DNA of 64,000 nt from Isochrysis galbana (taxonomy: Eukaryota > Haptophyta > Isochrysidales > Isochrysidaceae). The stretch's first letter is position 1, and every line of letters begins with the position of its first letter. The stretch spans positions 1,152,605 through 1,216,604 of the forward strand of contig CM030945.1 of the NCBI GenBank assembly GCA_018136815.1. Direction: 5' to 3'. Shown here in pieces: positions 1 to 11,450 of this stretch. The position numbers were made by a program, and so were the translations under genes. The notes beneath the pieces were generated by a model that was given only the letters and a program-made list of their open reading frames with translations, was not told where the DNA came from and ran no database searches.

Positions 1-901
1 GTACGCGCTCACAATTACAATCGAACAGTTCCCCGTGTTGCCACTGACGCACAAGACACACAGATTCGGATTCCCCATGGTCTCAAGTCCAGGTTTGCAG
101 GTTTTGGTCTCGAAATTTGCGATTCGAATTTTGTTTTTGCTGTTACTATAATTGTTGGCTCGTTTAAGGTAATAAACCGGCATGACTTCGACTTCTCGTT
201 CTGCAGTCGCTCTGCGAGACTCTCTCTCTCTCTCTCTCTCTCTCTCCGTCCGCCTCTCCTCGGCCGACGGCAAGAAGATTCGTCCAAAACATTCTCCGGT
301 CCCAAGATATCTCGTGGGGGGTCTCTCCGCGCTCCGCGAGGGAAAGGACGCGATCTCGCTCCGAGATCGGCCCTTCTGACCGCTCGGCTGCACCGCTGTC
401 TCGTCTCTCTTCCCTCTCTTCTCCTCTGCTGGGAGGAATTGTCCCTTTGGGAAAGATTGGCCCTTTTTGTTGGCCAAGTTGCAACTTGCTTTTCCGGGTT
501 TGTTTATCGTATGATTCCGGAGTGTTTACGTTAGTTTTCTGAGCCCAAGGACTTTGGTTTTTGGTTTCTTGTGAGTGATTTTTGTAGCAACTTCGTCGAG
601 TCCCACCGTGTTCCCAAGCGAGTCCCCCCCGAGTTCCCGAGTCTATACCCCGAGTCAACGAGTCAATACAAGTCAAGCACGCGCCTGAGCCACCCCCAGT
701 CGCCTGCCACCACCTCCCACAAGCCTCCTTCCGCACTTCCGCGCCCACCGTGCTCCGTGCGTGCGTCGTGCGTCGATCACCATGCCCGTAGTCACCCCCG
801 AGGAAAGCTCCATGAGCTCCCCACAAGAACCGCGTTCCGCGCTAGCTGCCGGCGCGCCCTCGCAGGCAATCTCCAAGAGTGAGATCAGCCTTGCTCTGAC
901 A
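1..901 (+). mobile_element. LTR of chromovirus family, divergent copy cut by window edge
   Basis: The sequence matches the 1.4-kb LTR found at 11451-12850 and 25631-27029. It begins at about LTR base 51 and ends with the same terminal ctctgaca at 901. The first 370 bases and the last 430 bases align well with that LTR. The middle (about 375-455) is unrelated and replaces roughly 580 bp of the main LTR with about 120 bp, so this is a different subfamily or a rearranged copy. The methionine that starts Gag in the main element is also present, at 782. The rest of the element, if any, lies outside the window. Confidence 0.85.
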
Positions 902-1277
902 CAGCTGCCCCTGGCGACCCCTGGCTGGAGGCTCCTGGAGGCCAGCTCTGGGGGCAGAGGAGGCTCGGGCTGGGCCCTGGCCTCCCCTGCCTCTCCCTCG
1001 CTGGCGCTCCTGAGCCTCTGGGGCCCCCAATCTGCACCTGTCTGCCTGTCGACCAGGGGGGGAGGGGGGGTTGGAGCGATGGGCTGGCCACGACAGGCTA
1101 GGGCGCGCGAGGCAGGCGAGCCTGCCAGGGAGAGAGTGGGTCAGTAGGGCAGTGGCCTCCTGGCAAGCCATCAGGCGTGCCAGGAGGATGGGTGGTTCCT
1201 CCCCCATGGCAGGGGAGGAGTGGAGAGAGGGGGGGGCTCGTGCCCCCCCATGGGTCAACCAAGTATAAACTTAGTTG
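902..1277 (-). repeat. Repeat A (SINE-like), truncated, reverse orientation
   Basis: This matches the reverse complement of the 5' half of the repeat A copy at 58357-59101. The palindromic head (aactaagtttatacttggtt type) is at the right end, about 1258-1277. The copy is cut exactly where the LTR ends at 901, so the LTR element probably inserted into it, or the two share a breakpoint. I see no coding potential. Confidence 0.8.
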
Positions 1278-1973
1278 AGTCGAATCTCAGTCGAAATAAG
1301 CTGCAAAATTTGGGTCAAGGGAAGCGAAATATCGAAACAAAATTTTGGTGGGTCTCAAACGAAACTCTGGCTTGACCCAAAGTCTTCCATTGCCAGTGCC
1401 AATGCCAAGCGGCGGCACGGCGGCACGCGATGCGGATGCGGCTCGCTTGTAACTTGTAACGCTTGTACCTGGTCCGACTGGGTGTCCCCTCGCGAACGCT
1501 TCGGGGACATGGGTGTGTCCATGGGCAGATCGCCCGCGCTGGCCACCTGGGCGGCGGGAGAGGAGGGGAGCGGCGCGCACTCCTTGACCCTTGACCAATG
1601 TCCCTATATCCTATCGTTTTAACTTTAACCATAGTTGATTGTAAGAACTTTATACGGGGTATGTATGGCACACACTCGCGCCGGTCTGTCCGACGGGGGC
1701 CCACCGCGCGCGCAGTCTCGCCTCTCCTCCTCTGCTCCGCCTCTCGCTCCACTCGTGCGCCACCTTCCCTGAAATTGAGCCGCGCCTTTGCCTTATTCCT
1801 CGCTTTCCTTCACGTTGCTCCTGCCTCAGCGCATTGCTCGGCTGACCAAACGAAGAGAGAAAGAGGGGGTGGGACAAAAGAGCACCTACTGCTGCCACCG
1901 CTGGGCGCTGCACGCCACCATTCCGCTGTGCCCGCGCGCCGCGCGCGCGTTCCTCCGCTGTCCACACACGCGA
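1278..1973. other. Intergenic, no gene recognised
   Basis: Upstream region of the Thg1-like gene. It is GC-rich, with pyrimidine-rich patches near 1685-1800. No RNA gene or repeat was identified. Confidence 0.5.
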
Positions 1974-3080
1974 ATGAACAGTGGGCGGAGTAAGCGGGTG
2001 CGGCCGCACGAAGGGTTGCTGCTTGGCGAACAGATGAAGGGGTACGAGGATGAGACATGCAGTGCGATCGCGGACCTCTCGCGCCCATGTGTCATCCGGC
2101 TCGACGGACACTGCTTCCACACATTCACACGCGGCTTTCGCCGCCCGTATGACGAGCGAATCCATCGTGCGATGGTTGCTACTGCCACCGACCTGCTCGA
2201 GCGCTTTGGCGCCGCGACGGTGCGCTCGCCACCCCGCCGAGACTGCTTGTTGCAACTGGCCACCATCCCACGTGCATGCGCGCACACTCATGCAGGCCTA
2301 CACCGAGTCCGACGAGATTTCGCTACTCTTCCCGCCGAGCCAGCCCGATACTCCTTCGCTCCCCTTCAACGGGCGCGTGCAGAAGGTAGTCTCCGTCACG
2401 GCCGGCTACGCGTCGGCGCGCTTCAACAAGCACATCTCCGCACAGAGCTTCGAGGCACCGGCTGACGCAGTGCTCGTCGAGCGCATTATGCGCTCCGAGG
2501 CCCACTTTGACGCGCGCGTCTTTGCGCTGACAGATGAAGGCACGCTCGCCCACGCGCGTGTCAACGCGGCCGTCGCGGAGCGGAGCTCTGCGCCCGACGC
2601 CTGCCGTCCCCCCGTTTCGGTACGCAGGCACACTGATCGACTACATGCGTTGGCGCGCACTGATGGACTGCCGCCGCAACTCAATCTCGATGCTGGCCCA
2701 GGCCCACTTCGCCCCCGAGCGACTGCATGCGGTCGAGGCGCAGCATGTGCTGCGTATGCTGCGTGAGGAGAAGGGCATCGAGTGGGAGGACGAGCCGGCC
2801 TTTTTTCGATTCGGTGTGGCGTCCTGTCCCCCTCGCCCCCTCCTCACCAACTACTGCGCGAGGCGCACCTGATCGGGCTGGCCCCGCCGTCTGCTCTGTA
2901 GGCACGTACGTGAAGAAGGAGCAGTACCTAAAGGAGGCCTTCAACCCGCTTAAGCAGGTTGCAGTCACCGCCACGCGCACGCGGCCGGCCGCTCGCTCTT
3001 TTGAATTCAAGCCCGCTCAGGCGGCTGCCTACTTGCTCACGCGCTTCTGGCCGGGCGAAGGGCCGGGCCCGGGCGTGTGA
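1974..3080 (+). CDS. Thg1-like protein (TLP), 3'-5' nucleotidyltransferase
   Basis: Members of this family add nucleotides in the 3'-to-5' direction to tRNA 5' ends, for G-1 addition to tRNA-His or for tRNA 5' repair. Four exons read without a break: 1974-2219, 2296-2539, 2628-2813 and 2902-3080, giving 284 aa, close to the family length. The palm metal ligands are visible as RLDG (D44) and YTESDEIS (D88, E89). Further family landmarks are KGYE (22-25), FDARVF (about 153-158), RWRALMDC (170-177) and FGTYVKK after the last splice. At the position where eukaryotic Thg1 has HINN this protein has RRNS, as bacterial, archaeal and protist TLPs do. That points to tRNA repair rather than strict tRNA-His maturation (inference). 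Introns are 76, 88 and 88 nt; the second has a GC donor, chosen because it keeps the family spacing. The stop follows a Gly/Pro-rich tail. Confidence 0.9.
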
Positions 3081-4601
3081 GCTGTTTGAGCTGGTAAGGC
3101 GCAAGCGCGCGAGTTCGGGGCATATTCGCACCTTTCCCGGTGCGCTCGCTGGTCTTGTTTTCGAAATTCAGTGCATTCGATGGTCTTGTTTGCGAGATCC
3201 CATTGTTGATGTGTAGCGACACCGCGCGTGGCTGCTACGTGTGCGTTATGGAGGGCGCTTGGCGCCATTAGTGGCAAGCGTTTGGGCTTTTCTTCGAACG
3301 TGGCGGCTCAGCATCCAGCGCAGCAGCATGGCCTGCGCTCATGCTATGTGCAGTTGTCATCGGCAGGCGCTTGTGGCTATCGGCGACTGCGCCGACGAGC
3401 TCATCGACAGACGCCAACGCAACAGAATTCGCTTGGACTTAGGTGCTAGCACTCATTGCTGTCATGTTGCATTCATGCGGCTCGCTTAGGCGCCGTTAGC
3501 CGGCACGCCATTTGCCGATGCTTAGATTTTCGAAAAACCATATCTGATTGCGGTGCGACAAGGACACCAGACCTGTTACGGGTAGGGGGAGTCCGTCCCG
3601 CCACGTTCGAGAGGCCGGGCTTACACCCCCCTCCCACCCGTCGCGGCCCTCCGAGGATCCGTTTCGGCCGAAGACCCATCGCGGCGCCCCTCTCTCTCCC
3701 TTCCGGTATCCTCAGGAGGTCGCCACTCCGCAGCTGCGGGGGGGGGAGCTCTCGCGTTTCTCTGTGCAGCCCCTAGGTTCCCCCTCCATGTTTCTTACCC
3801 GGTCCCGCCCCGTTCATTTCCTTGGCTGTGTTCCCGCGTTCTCCCCGTCGTTGCTACCGCTTTTCCCGCTCCCGTCCCTCGCTCCGATGTCCGACTTCCT
3901 TGACCCTCTTCCCTGTGACACTCCTGCGTGCTATGCCTCCCCGTGTGCCGGGCCGTCTGGCGTCCCGCCTGGGCCTTCCCCATCCCCAGCCCATGCCCAC
4001 GGCCTGCGCCCGACGTCTGCCCCCGCCCTCCTCGTCGCCCCCCGCCCCGCCCGCGCAATAGGGTTCAAAATCCAACCAGTAAAGATCCACAGCTCCATCC
4101 GCACCACCACTCCACCAACAAGACCCGAATATGATCCAGGCGAGGGGGGCAATCTGATTGTGGAGGGTGGGGCGGCTTATTACGCCTTAGCGGGTGGGTG
4201 GCATAGGAAGGGGGGGGGGGAGCTTGCCGTGGCAGGCCGTCCTGTCTTCTGAGAGTTTAGTCCTGGCCACTTGTCGCACGGCGGCCTCATAAAAATCATA
4301 AACGAAAGCTTAATCAGCGGGATATGGTGCGGCCTAGCAACCAGCAGAGCGCGCGGCATGGCCAATAGCGTGCGCAATGGCAATGGCGCGCAGTAGTCTT
4401 AGCGCTGTGACTAGCCTGCCGTTGCGGCGAAGAGGAGGAGCAAGCCAATACGCGCATGGCCCCGCTCGTGCATTAGAGTACAGCGCGCGCGCTCTCTCTC
4501 GCAAACCTACCCTCTACTGATGGTCCTTGCAGCCACTGATGGATACAAGCAAGAAAGCACCAGTGGGAGTGGCGATGGTGGCGCCTGTGTAATCGCCACC
4601 G
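3081..4601. other. Intergenic, no gene recognised
   Basis: No exon or RNA gene could be supported. The stretch 3600-4250 is C/G homopolymer-rich. A short frame near 4255-4330 (hydrophobic, Ile/Ser-rich) vaguely recalls LINE sequence, but it is too short to call. Confidence 0.4.
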
Positions 4602-5714
4602 CTACTCCGCCTTGCGAACGAAGCCAAGCTGTCTGGCCGTCTTGCGCAGCAGGAAAACGAACCAGTAATAGTGGAGGCCGGCGAGCGTAACGAGCGGCCC
4701 CACGTACAAAAAGTACGCCACCGCGAGAGCGGGTGTCCCCATAAAGCTCAACGTCTCCCTCAGGTGGCCCGTCTCGAAGAGTGCCGAGCCGACCAGGTAG
4801 CGCGGAAAGACGTAGAGGCGGAGTGCGGCCCACGAGAGCAGGGTGGCGATGACGGAGGCATACAGCGCGCGATCCCAGCCAAGCGCCTGGCAAAGGCGGA
4901 TGGCGTCTATGGGCAGATCGGTGACGTCATGCAAGAAGAGGATGGCAGCGCCCACACGCGCAAAGCCGTATCGGAATGCGGCAAGCATCACCACGCTACC
5001 GGGCGCAAGGCGGAAAGGTGAGGTGATGGTTGGATTGCACATGAGATGGGCGGACGATGTGGGGTGGCGCAACGCATGCGGCGGCGCAAGCAAGCATTGC
5101 CGCGCGAAGGAAGCCGTGTCTCCCTTCCTGCCTCCCCCGGCTCCTCACATTGTGGACATATGGTGTATTAGCATTGGCGTGTCGCGGTTGGTGGGATCGC
5201 GCGCCAGGCGGTAGAGCAAGTGCAGGCACGATTCGCTCGTCAGCGCTAGCTCAATAACGTAATACCACCAGAGCGCCGGAGAGAGGGCCGGCTGCAGGAA
5301 CTCCCAGAATTGCCGCCTGTCCGTGAGCCAGCCAGCAGCCTCGGTACGCAGGAAGAGGGCAAAGTAGCTGGTGAGCACCACGTGGTAGCATGTGAAGTAG
5401 ACAATGTCGCCGAAGCGTGGCCAGTCGACAGTGTGCACACGATCCCGCGTCACCAGCGCGCGCCCTGCCGCGATGGCCGCCCTGCGCACTAGCCAGTGCA
5501 TGAGCGCGGTGGCCGCCGCGAGATAGAGCACCGGCCACAGAGCGCTCAGAGGCTCGTGTGCGGCAATGAGCGCGTGGCCGTAGGGGTAATCGGGAAGGAT
5601 GCGCCAGGCGCCAGCGGCGTAGCCCTGACGCATTTGCTCCAAGGCCTCCCAACCGTCGTCCCCTCGCCCCAGCCAGCGCGCCAGCAGATTGCCCAGCGGA
5701 CGGCTCGCGCGCAT
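4602..5714 (-). CDS. Lag1/ceramide synthase-like TLC-domain membrane protein
   Basis: Ceramide synthases N-acylate sphingoid bases in the ER membrane. Two exons, 5714-5149 and 4995-4602, joined over a 153-nt GT-AG intron, give 319 aa. The TLC/Lag1 landmarks follow in order: WWYYVIEL, then an HH pair in LIHHMST just before the splice, then after the splice FARVGAAILFLHDVTD with the HD pair (about 211-212). The HH and HD histidines are catalytically important in the family. Several hydrophobic spans surround the motif, including one near WPVLYLAAATALMHWL and one near IVYFTCYHVVLTSYFALFL. I chose the methionine at 5714 because the longer frame to 5777 only adds a GA-microsatellite-encoded Arg/Glu run. 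No homeobox is present. A TLC protein outside the CerS clade is the alternative. Confidence 0.85.
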
Positions 5715-6781
5715 CGGGGGCGAGCTCTCTCTCTCTCTCTCTCTCTTTCCCCCTCCCCTTTTCCTCTCTCTTCCCAATCTCTCTTCATTCTCATATACTC
5801 AGTACATATCTCTGTCTTCCTCTCACATAATACTTTAAATGCCCAGCACGGTGAGATGTTTAATTTTCTAGTGAGAGTTAGTACCGCTACTGCCACTAGC
5901 CCTGTACTAGGTACCCCTCGTTGCCAAAAGTTTGACGTTCTATTTTTGGAAAGTGCCGGCAGGACTCCCGCTTTCATCGGGCTGATCCGACACATTTGGC
6001 CTAGCCACTATGCGGGCTGCCACAGGGCTCCCACAGGTGAGACAGAACCGCAGGCACACTGCCCTGCCAGCGTTGCTCCGTCGCGCACGCGTCGTTCTCA
6101 CACGACCGTCGCAGCAGGTGGAGTGGGCCCAAAACGGCTGTACAAAAGTCTAACAATAGCGCGAGGCGAGGCGAGAGGAGTAGGAGTAGGGGCTCTGGTG
6201 GACCGGGAGGGAGAGGGAGTCGCGAGGCCATGGTGGCACATTATCTTGGACCACTGCCGGAACACTGCCGTGGCCGGTGAGCAGTTCTCGACGCCCTCGC
6301 CCACCGCCCACCATCCCTCTGCTGAGCTGCCTCTGTTCCTTCGTCTCCCACTCACTCACTGTAGGGAGCGCTCATACACTTCACGAGATGGCGCGACATG
6401 TGTGTAGCGCGGGGCGCTCGCCGCCGGTGTACATCTGCTCTCAGTAGCAGGTGCGTGCCCGCTGTGCCGAATAATGTGGGACAAACTTTATGGTTGGCAT
6501 CATATCAACACTCCACACAACCTCTCACTCCACGAAAGCGCAATCGTGCATTCCTCACCCATCACAGCCCGCGAGGGTCACAACAGCATGAGTCCAGCAA
6601 CACTGCACACGTGCCGCCGGCTGCACATCGCACTCACACGTATAGGGCTGCACTTTTAGCTGCATTGCCGCCCACCACGAGCCCGCTGCTACGTGCACTT
6701 GCCTCATGCCGTCACTCTTGCACCACGCAGTACGCACTGTAGATGACTCATCGCTCACACCGCCCTCCCACACCACCTCGG
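5715..6781. other. Intergenic with short CT tract
   Basis: A CT run lies at about 5728-5750, directly upstream of the ceramide synthase-like start (purine-rich on the coding strand). The rest, to 6781, shows no supported gene. Confidence 0.5.
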
Positions 6782-6900
6782 TCAGGCAGCTGGAGCGGCG
6801 CCGGTGGCTTCGCCGTCATCGGGAAACATGTAGTTCAGCAAGTCCTTGTTGAGCCACGACTTCTTGATCTCGTGTGGTGAGAGTGGCGCAGTGATTGTGG
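6782..6900 (-). CDS. Possible terminal exon of an unidentified gene
   Basis: On the minus strand a pyrimidine-rich stretch ending in cacacag (6901 and upstream) could be a splice acceptor. It is followed by 119 nt of open frame ending at a stop at 6782. The peptide is mixed hydrophilic with an Ala-rich end (HEIKKSWLNKDLLNYMF, then PDDGEATGAAPAA). Upstream exons were not found; a repeat A copy occupies 7187-7722. I do not recognise the protein. Confidence 0.25.
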
Positions 6901-7186
6901 CTGTGTGAGTGGGGTGAGACTCAAAGGAATGTTGAACACCTCGGGTGCAAGAACGACGAGCACAACACCGGCCCCAGAGGCCCAACCCAACAAACACCAA
7001 CACAAAAATGGGCCAACACAATGTACAACCCGCACAAAACTCTTGAGAGGGAACGACAGCGCCGTAGACACACTGAGCCCTTTGGGCCCTAGAGAAACAA
7101 GACTACACAAGAGACTAACCTTGCCTCCCTCCACGGCCACACAGGACACAGGTGGCCCTCCTCGACGAAGACCTCGAGCCAGAACG

Positions 7187-7722
7187 TAGAGTGGGGGCCC
7201 CAGAGGCCCAGGAACGCTAGCGAGGGAGAGGCAGGGGAGGCCAGGGCCCTGCCCCAGCCTCCTCTGCCCCCTGAGCTGGCCTCCAGGATCCTCCGGGGGT
7301 CGCCAGAGCCAGAGGGCAGCTGGAGGCCTGCTGCAGGCTGCAGGCGCGCCCATCGCGCGTGCCGCGTAGTAAGAGACCAGAGAGGGGGGAGAGAGCGCGG
7401 AGAAGGAGGTGGGCGCGAGTGAGAGCTCCGCCCACCGAAAAATATGTAAGTCCCGCGCTTGCTTACAGGATAAGTCGGGGCTGAGGCCGCCGCCTACCCG
7501 GGGCACAGGAGTAAGGGGGGGAAAGATCACCCGGGGCCCGGGGGGGGGGGGCGTGGGGCCAGCCGGACCATATCTAAGCCATTCACCCCTATCCCTAGTA
7601 GTGTACGGGGGGATTCGTCTGATGGCGGGGGGGAAAGGGCCGGGGGAGGGGGGGTGTAGAAAGTTTCCTGCGTTAAAGTAGTGGGTCCACGGCCGCATGT
7701 GCGGTAAGAATATTATAAGGTA
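7187..7722 (+). repeat. Repeat A (SINE-like), 5'-truncated copy
   Basis: It aligns with the 3' two thirds of repeat A, from the ggggccccagaggc block through ggtccacggccgc to the terminal gtgcggtaagaatattataagg. The head and first ~230 bp are missing. It contains long G runs (about 7538-7552). Confidence 0.8.
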
Positions 7723-8238
7723 AAAATAGTTGTATTTTACACTAATATTGCACCGGCTGCGGCAACGGAGATGGCGAATGGGAGCAAAGTGTCTGCGAGA
7801 CGCGCGGCGACAAGCGTCGGTGGCCTGCGCAGTATGCGCACCGCATAGCACGCGGTAGAGCGTGAGGGAGAGGAAGGTGGAAGTGGGGTTGAGTGAGTAG
7901 GCGTATCGGTAGGTGTGGGGTGCCCACGCAGATGATGATGTCAGCTTCCGTTAGGCTTCACCTCACTTCGAAGACGTTACTCACGTTGATTGACAGCTGC
8001 CTATCTTGGCATGGTGATGTGGCGTCGTCCAAAGAACGCATAGTGCGGGACACGGGAGATCGGGGATAGCATGTACCTATACAATAGTGAGATGATAGTG
8101 ATGATCACATAGCTACGACGCAGCTGTTCTTCAAGTCGGTCGAAATTAGTGGTAGCGGTGGCCGGGCGTGTAACTAGCAAGTTCCTGACTTCACGGACTC
8201 TGCACGATAGCATGTTCGAGCGAGCTCGCCTCCCTCAC
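7723..8238. other. Intergenic, nothing recognised
   Basis: AT-richer at both ends. No supported gene, RNA or repeat. Confidence 0.4.
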
Positions 8239-8838
8239 TTACGGTCGCACCATGACGCTAACGGGCACCTGGGGTGCTCTGCGTGTGGATTTGGCCGTCA
8301 CCGTTGGCTTTGTTCGGAGCGACTGCGGAGTCCCGTGGGCGACTCTCCTCCTATTATCGGATGGCTTTCCCGACTCTCCCGGGTCCGCCCAGCTATAGTC
8401 ACGCATGCAGCATGCAGGTTGAAAGACGAAGCCGCTGCAGCAGCCTTCGAGGGATCCCGAATCCTTTGGCACATTCAGGAGAACGCGATCCCCGCTCGCG
8501 TCTAGCGGAGCAGACGCAACGAACGTAAAGCGATGGTCGAAGAAGTAGAAACAGCTGGGCGGCCTGCGAGCCAAATCGTTACAATGCTTACACGTCGTTT
8601 TCAGCGTGAGGCGCGCACAACAGCAGTTACAAGGGCCGCAGGGGTATCCCATGACGTGCGCTGCGACTCGTTGCGTCGGCTCTCCGTGGGGCCCAACCGA
8701 GACTCCGCACTGCGCACAGCGATTAAAGTATACGTAGCGTCCCTCCTTATGGAAGGCCCCATCAAAGTGCCCCGTGCCTCGCGCATGCACAAAACGCCAG
8801 CAGGGCAGACCCTCACAGAACGGATCGCCCGGCTGCAT
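8239..8838 (-). CDS. Cys/His-rich ORF, unknown, duplicated at 38.9 kb
   Basis: An open frame of 199 codons from the methionine at 8838. The N-terminal half is rich in Cys pairs that could bind zinc (FCEGLPCW, NRCAQCG, GYPCGPCNCCC, CKHCNDLA). The first ~110 codons have a near copy at 38944-39219 on the plus strand, where the frame is altered. The C-terminal half is less conserved in look and may not be coding. I do not recognise the family. It could be a real zinc-binding protein, or a coding fragment carried by a repeat. Confidence 0.35.
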   Translation of the reverse strand: MQPGDPFCEGLPCWRFVHARGTGHFDGAFHKEGRYVYFNRCAQCGVSVGPHGEPTQRVAAHVMGYPCGPCNCCCARLTLKTTCKHCNDLARRPPSCFYFFDHRFTFVASAPLDASGDRVLLNVPKDSGSLEGCCSGFVFQPACCMRDYSWADPGESGKPSDNRRRVAHGTPQSLRTKPTVTAKSTRRAPQVPVSVMVRP

Positions 8839-9020
8839 TCAAACCGCGTCGGGGGACGGTCGGCCTCGGCCGCCTCGCCAGCGGCTTGAACTGGGCGGGA
8901 ATCTTCTCTCTTCTCTGTCTTCCCCTCCCCTCTCTCTCCTATCCCCTTCCCCCCCCTCTCCCGAAGCTTGGCCCGCCTCCAGCCTCCCCCCCCCTCCCAC
9001 ACTCCCTCCTCCTTCTTCAC

Positions 9021-9694
<674 letters not shown>

Positions 9695-9882
9695 TTTGCT
9701 CTTTGCTCCCCCCTGGCGGCGCCTCCTCGCTCCGCGCCGTCCCCTCCTCTCCGCTCCCTGCTCGCCTACTCTTTCCCCGCCACCCCCTCCCTCCCCCGCC
9801 CCGCCCCGCCCCGCCACCCTCCACTCCCAATCTGGTGCAGGCTCTGTCTCCCCCCCCCCCCCCCCCACGCCCAACCAACACG

Positions 9883-10737
9883 ATGCGCCTCGTCCAGCAG
9901 GCTTCACTCCTCATCGCAATCTGCTCATTCTGCGCACCGGCGGTCGGACTGGCTGCGCCACCGCACCTCTCTCGTGCATCCCTACGCAAGCCACGGATCC
10001 CGTTACCGCCAGCCATGCTCACACCCACCGCGGCCGTCTCATGGGTCAGCGGCAGCGTGCTATTGGGGGCGAGCGGTGCCGTCTTTGTTGTGCCCAACCT
10101 GAAGCCGTGGTACGAGAGCTTGAAGAAGCCGACATGGAGCCCGCCCAACTGGCTTTTTGCACCGGTGCGCACGCGAGTAGTGAAGATCACGCCGGCTGCC
10201 GCTTTCGCAGTAATCCGAGCCACAACGTTGCAGGTGTGGACGACTCTCTACGCCCTCATTGGTCTGGCGTGCGCCCGCACCTTTGGCACACGGCCGCTCG
10301 CGCAACAGCGAGCCTTCTACATCTTTGGCGTGCACGCCCTCCTCAACCTCGCTTGGTCTCCCATCTTTTTCGGTGCGTCAAGCCTACCCTGCGCACACCT
10401 CTAACCGGGCCTGCTTGCGATGCGTTCCGCTGACGGATCGCCGCGCTCTAAAATTCAGCAAATTGTAGCGCTCTGATTCAGCAAATTGTAGCGCCCTGAC
10501 GCGGCAAATTGTAGCTTCTTGGCATTACATCGGCACACATTCGTGATTCCTGCAGGCGCACATCTTCTGGGCCCAGGCTTCGTCACTTCACTCTTGCTCC
10601 TTGTCGCCGCCTCGGCAACAGCCCTGGAATTTGCTCGTGTTGCCGGCACGGCGACTTCTCTTTTGCTTGTGCCCTACCTCGCCTGGCTCTCATATGCCAC
10701 GGTCCTAAATCTGCGCCTGTGGCAGCTCAACAAGTGA
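9883..10737 (+). CDS. TSPO/MBR family membrane protein (translocator protein)
   Basis: TspO proteins are five-helix membrane proteins that bind tetrapyrroles and cholesterol-like ligands, found in mitochondria, plastids or bacterial membranes. Exons 9883-10164, 10234-10372 and 10556-10737 give 200 aa; introns are 69 and 183 nt, GT-AG. Family motifs are strong: [22 protein letters not shown] across splice 1, NLAWSPIFFG before splice 2, and VPYLAWLSYATVLNLRLWQLN at the C-terminus. The extra ~45 N-terminal residues begin with a hydrophobic signal-like stretch, followed by a Ser/Arg-rich, acid-poor segment. That is compatible with targeting to an organelle, possibly a plastid reached through the ER (inference). 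The methionine is the first one after the CT/poly-C leader. Confidence 0.92.
10452..10517 (+). repeat. Triple 22-24-bp tandem repeat inside TSPO intron 2
   Basis: Three copies of a unit containing gcaaattgtagc sit close to the 3' part of intron 2. Confidence 0.75.
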
Positions 10738-11104
10738 GGCGGCGCATGGCATCTCCGTTGATGGGTGAATGTGGGTCTTCCACATTCGCGCCTCCTCACA
10801 GGCTGCGCACTCGGCAATTAGCCATGCATAGAATCTTTTAACACAGTGGTAACTTGATGATGGTCTAGGATCGTCGGCATCTTGGAGGACGCCGCTGAGA
10901 GTTCTAGCGCTCATGTGCGCCACATAGCAATGTGAACACGATGGCGGCGCATGGACAGCCACTGATTGGCCGCACCGAGCTGCACGTGCTCCTTGTGAAT
11001 GCATACTCCCCTCTACCCTTCCTTTGCTTGATCTGGCGTTCGTCTTAGTCACAGGTAGTAGGTAGCCTTTGTGGGCGATAGCCAACGGTGTACAGAGCAA
11101 TAAT
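10738..11104. other. Intergenic, nothing recognised
   Basis: 3' flank of TSPO. No supported feature. Confidence 0.4.
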
Positions 11105-11345
11105 AATAATAAAACATCTGAAGATTCAGGCTACAGGCTACTACCGCTAGCTACAAAGGACACATACTCACGGTACTGACTCACACCATCGCCTATATCC
11201 TATACCCCAGTATACGCACTCCCTTACAGCCTACCCCCTGCATTCCTTTGTCTTTGGTATCTGGGGGGGGGGGGAGGCGTGCACTACGTCGGGCCAAGTG
11301 CACGGCGTTGGCTGGGACGGACCTGCTCCTGGGTGTTCCTGTGGC
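11105..11345 (+). repeat. Repeat B, diverged copy
   Basis: It shares the pattern aaacatctgaagattcaggc, then a pyrimidine-rich stretch ending in cattcctttgtcttt-ggt-tctgggg, then gggccaagtgc. The same pattern occurs at 44327-44545, 58085-58340 and, reversed, 59471-59664. Boundaries are approximate. Confidence 0.5.
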
Positions 11346-11445
11346 AAAACAAACGTGAACGCCTGTTGCATGTGACACTTCGTACCTTGGGGCAGGCCGG
11401 CCGCCAATTCTTTTAGTAGTAGAAGTTTTTCTGCAAGTTTGGGTG

Positions 11446-11450
11446 GGTTG
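11446..11450 (+). repeat. Target-site duplication, left of LTR retrotransposon
   Basis: ggttg directly before the LTR; the same five bases follow the right LTR at 27030-27034. A 5-bp duplication is typical of Ty3/gypsy integrases. Confidence 0.9.
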
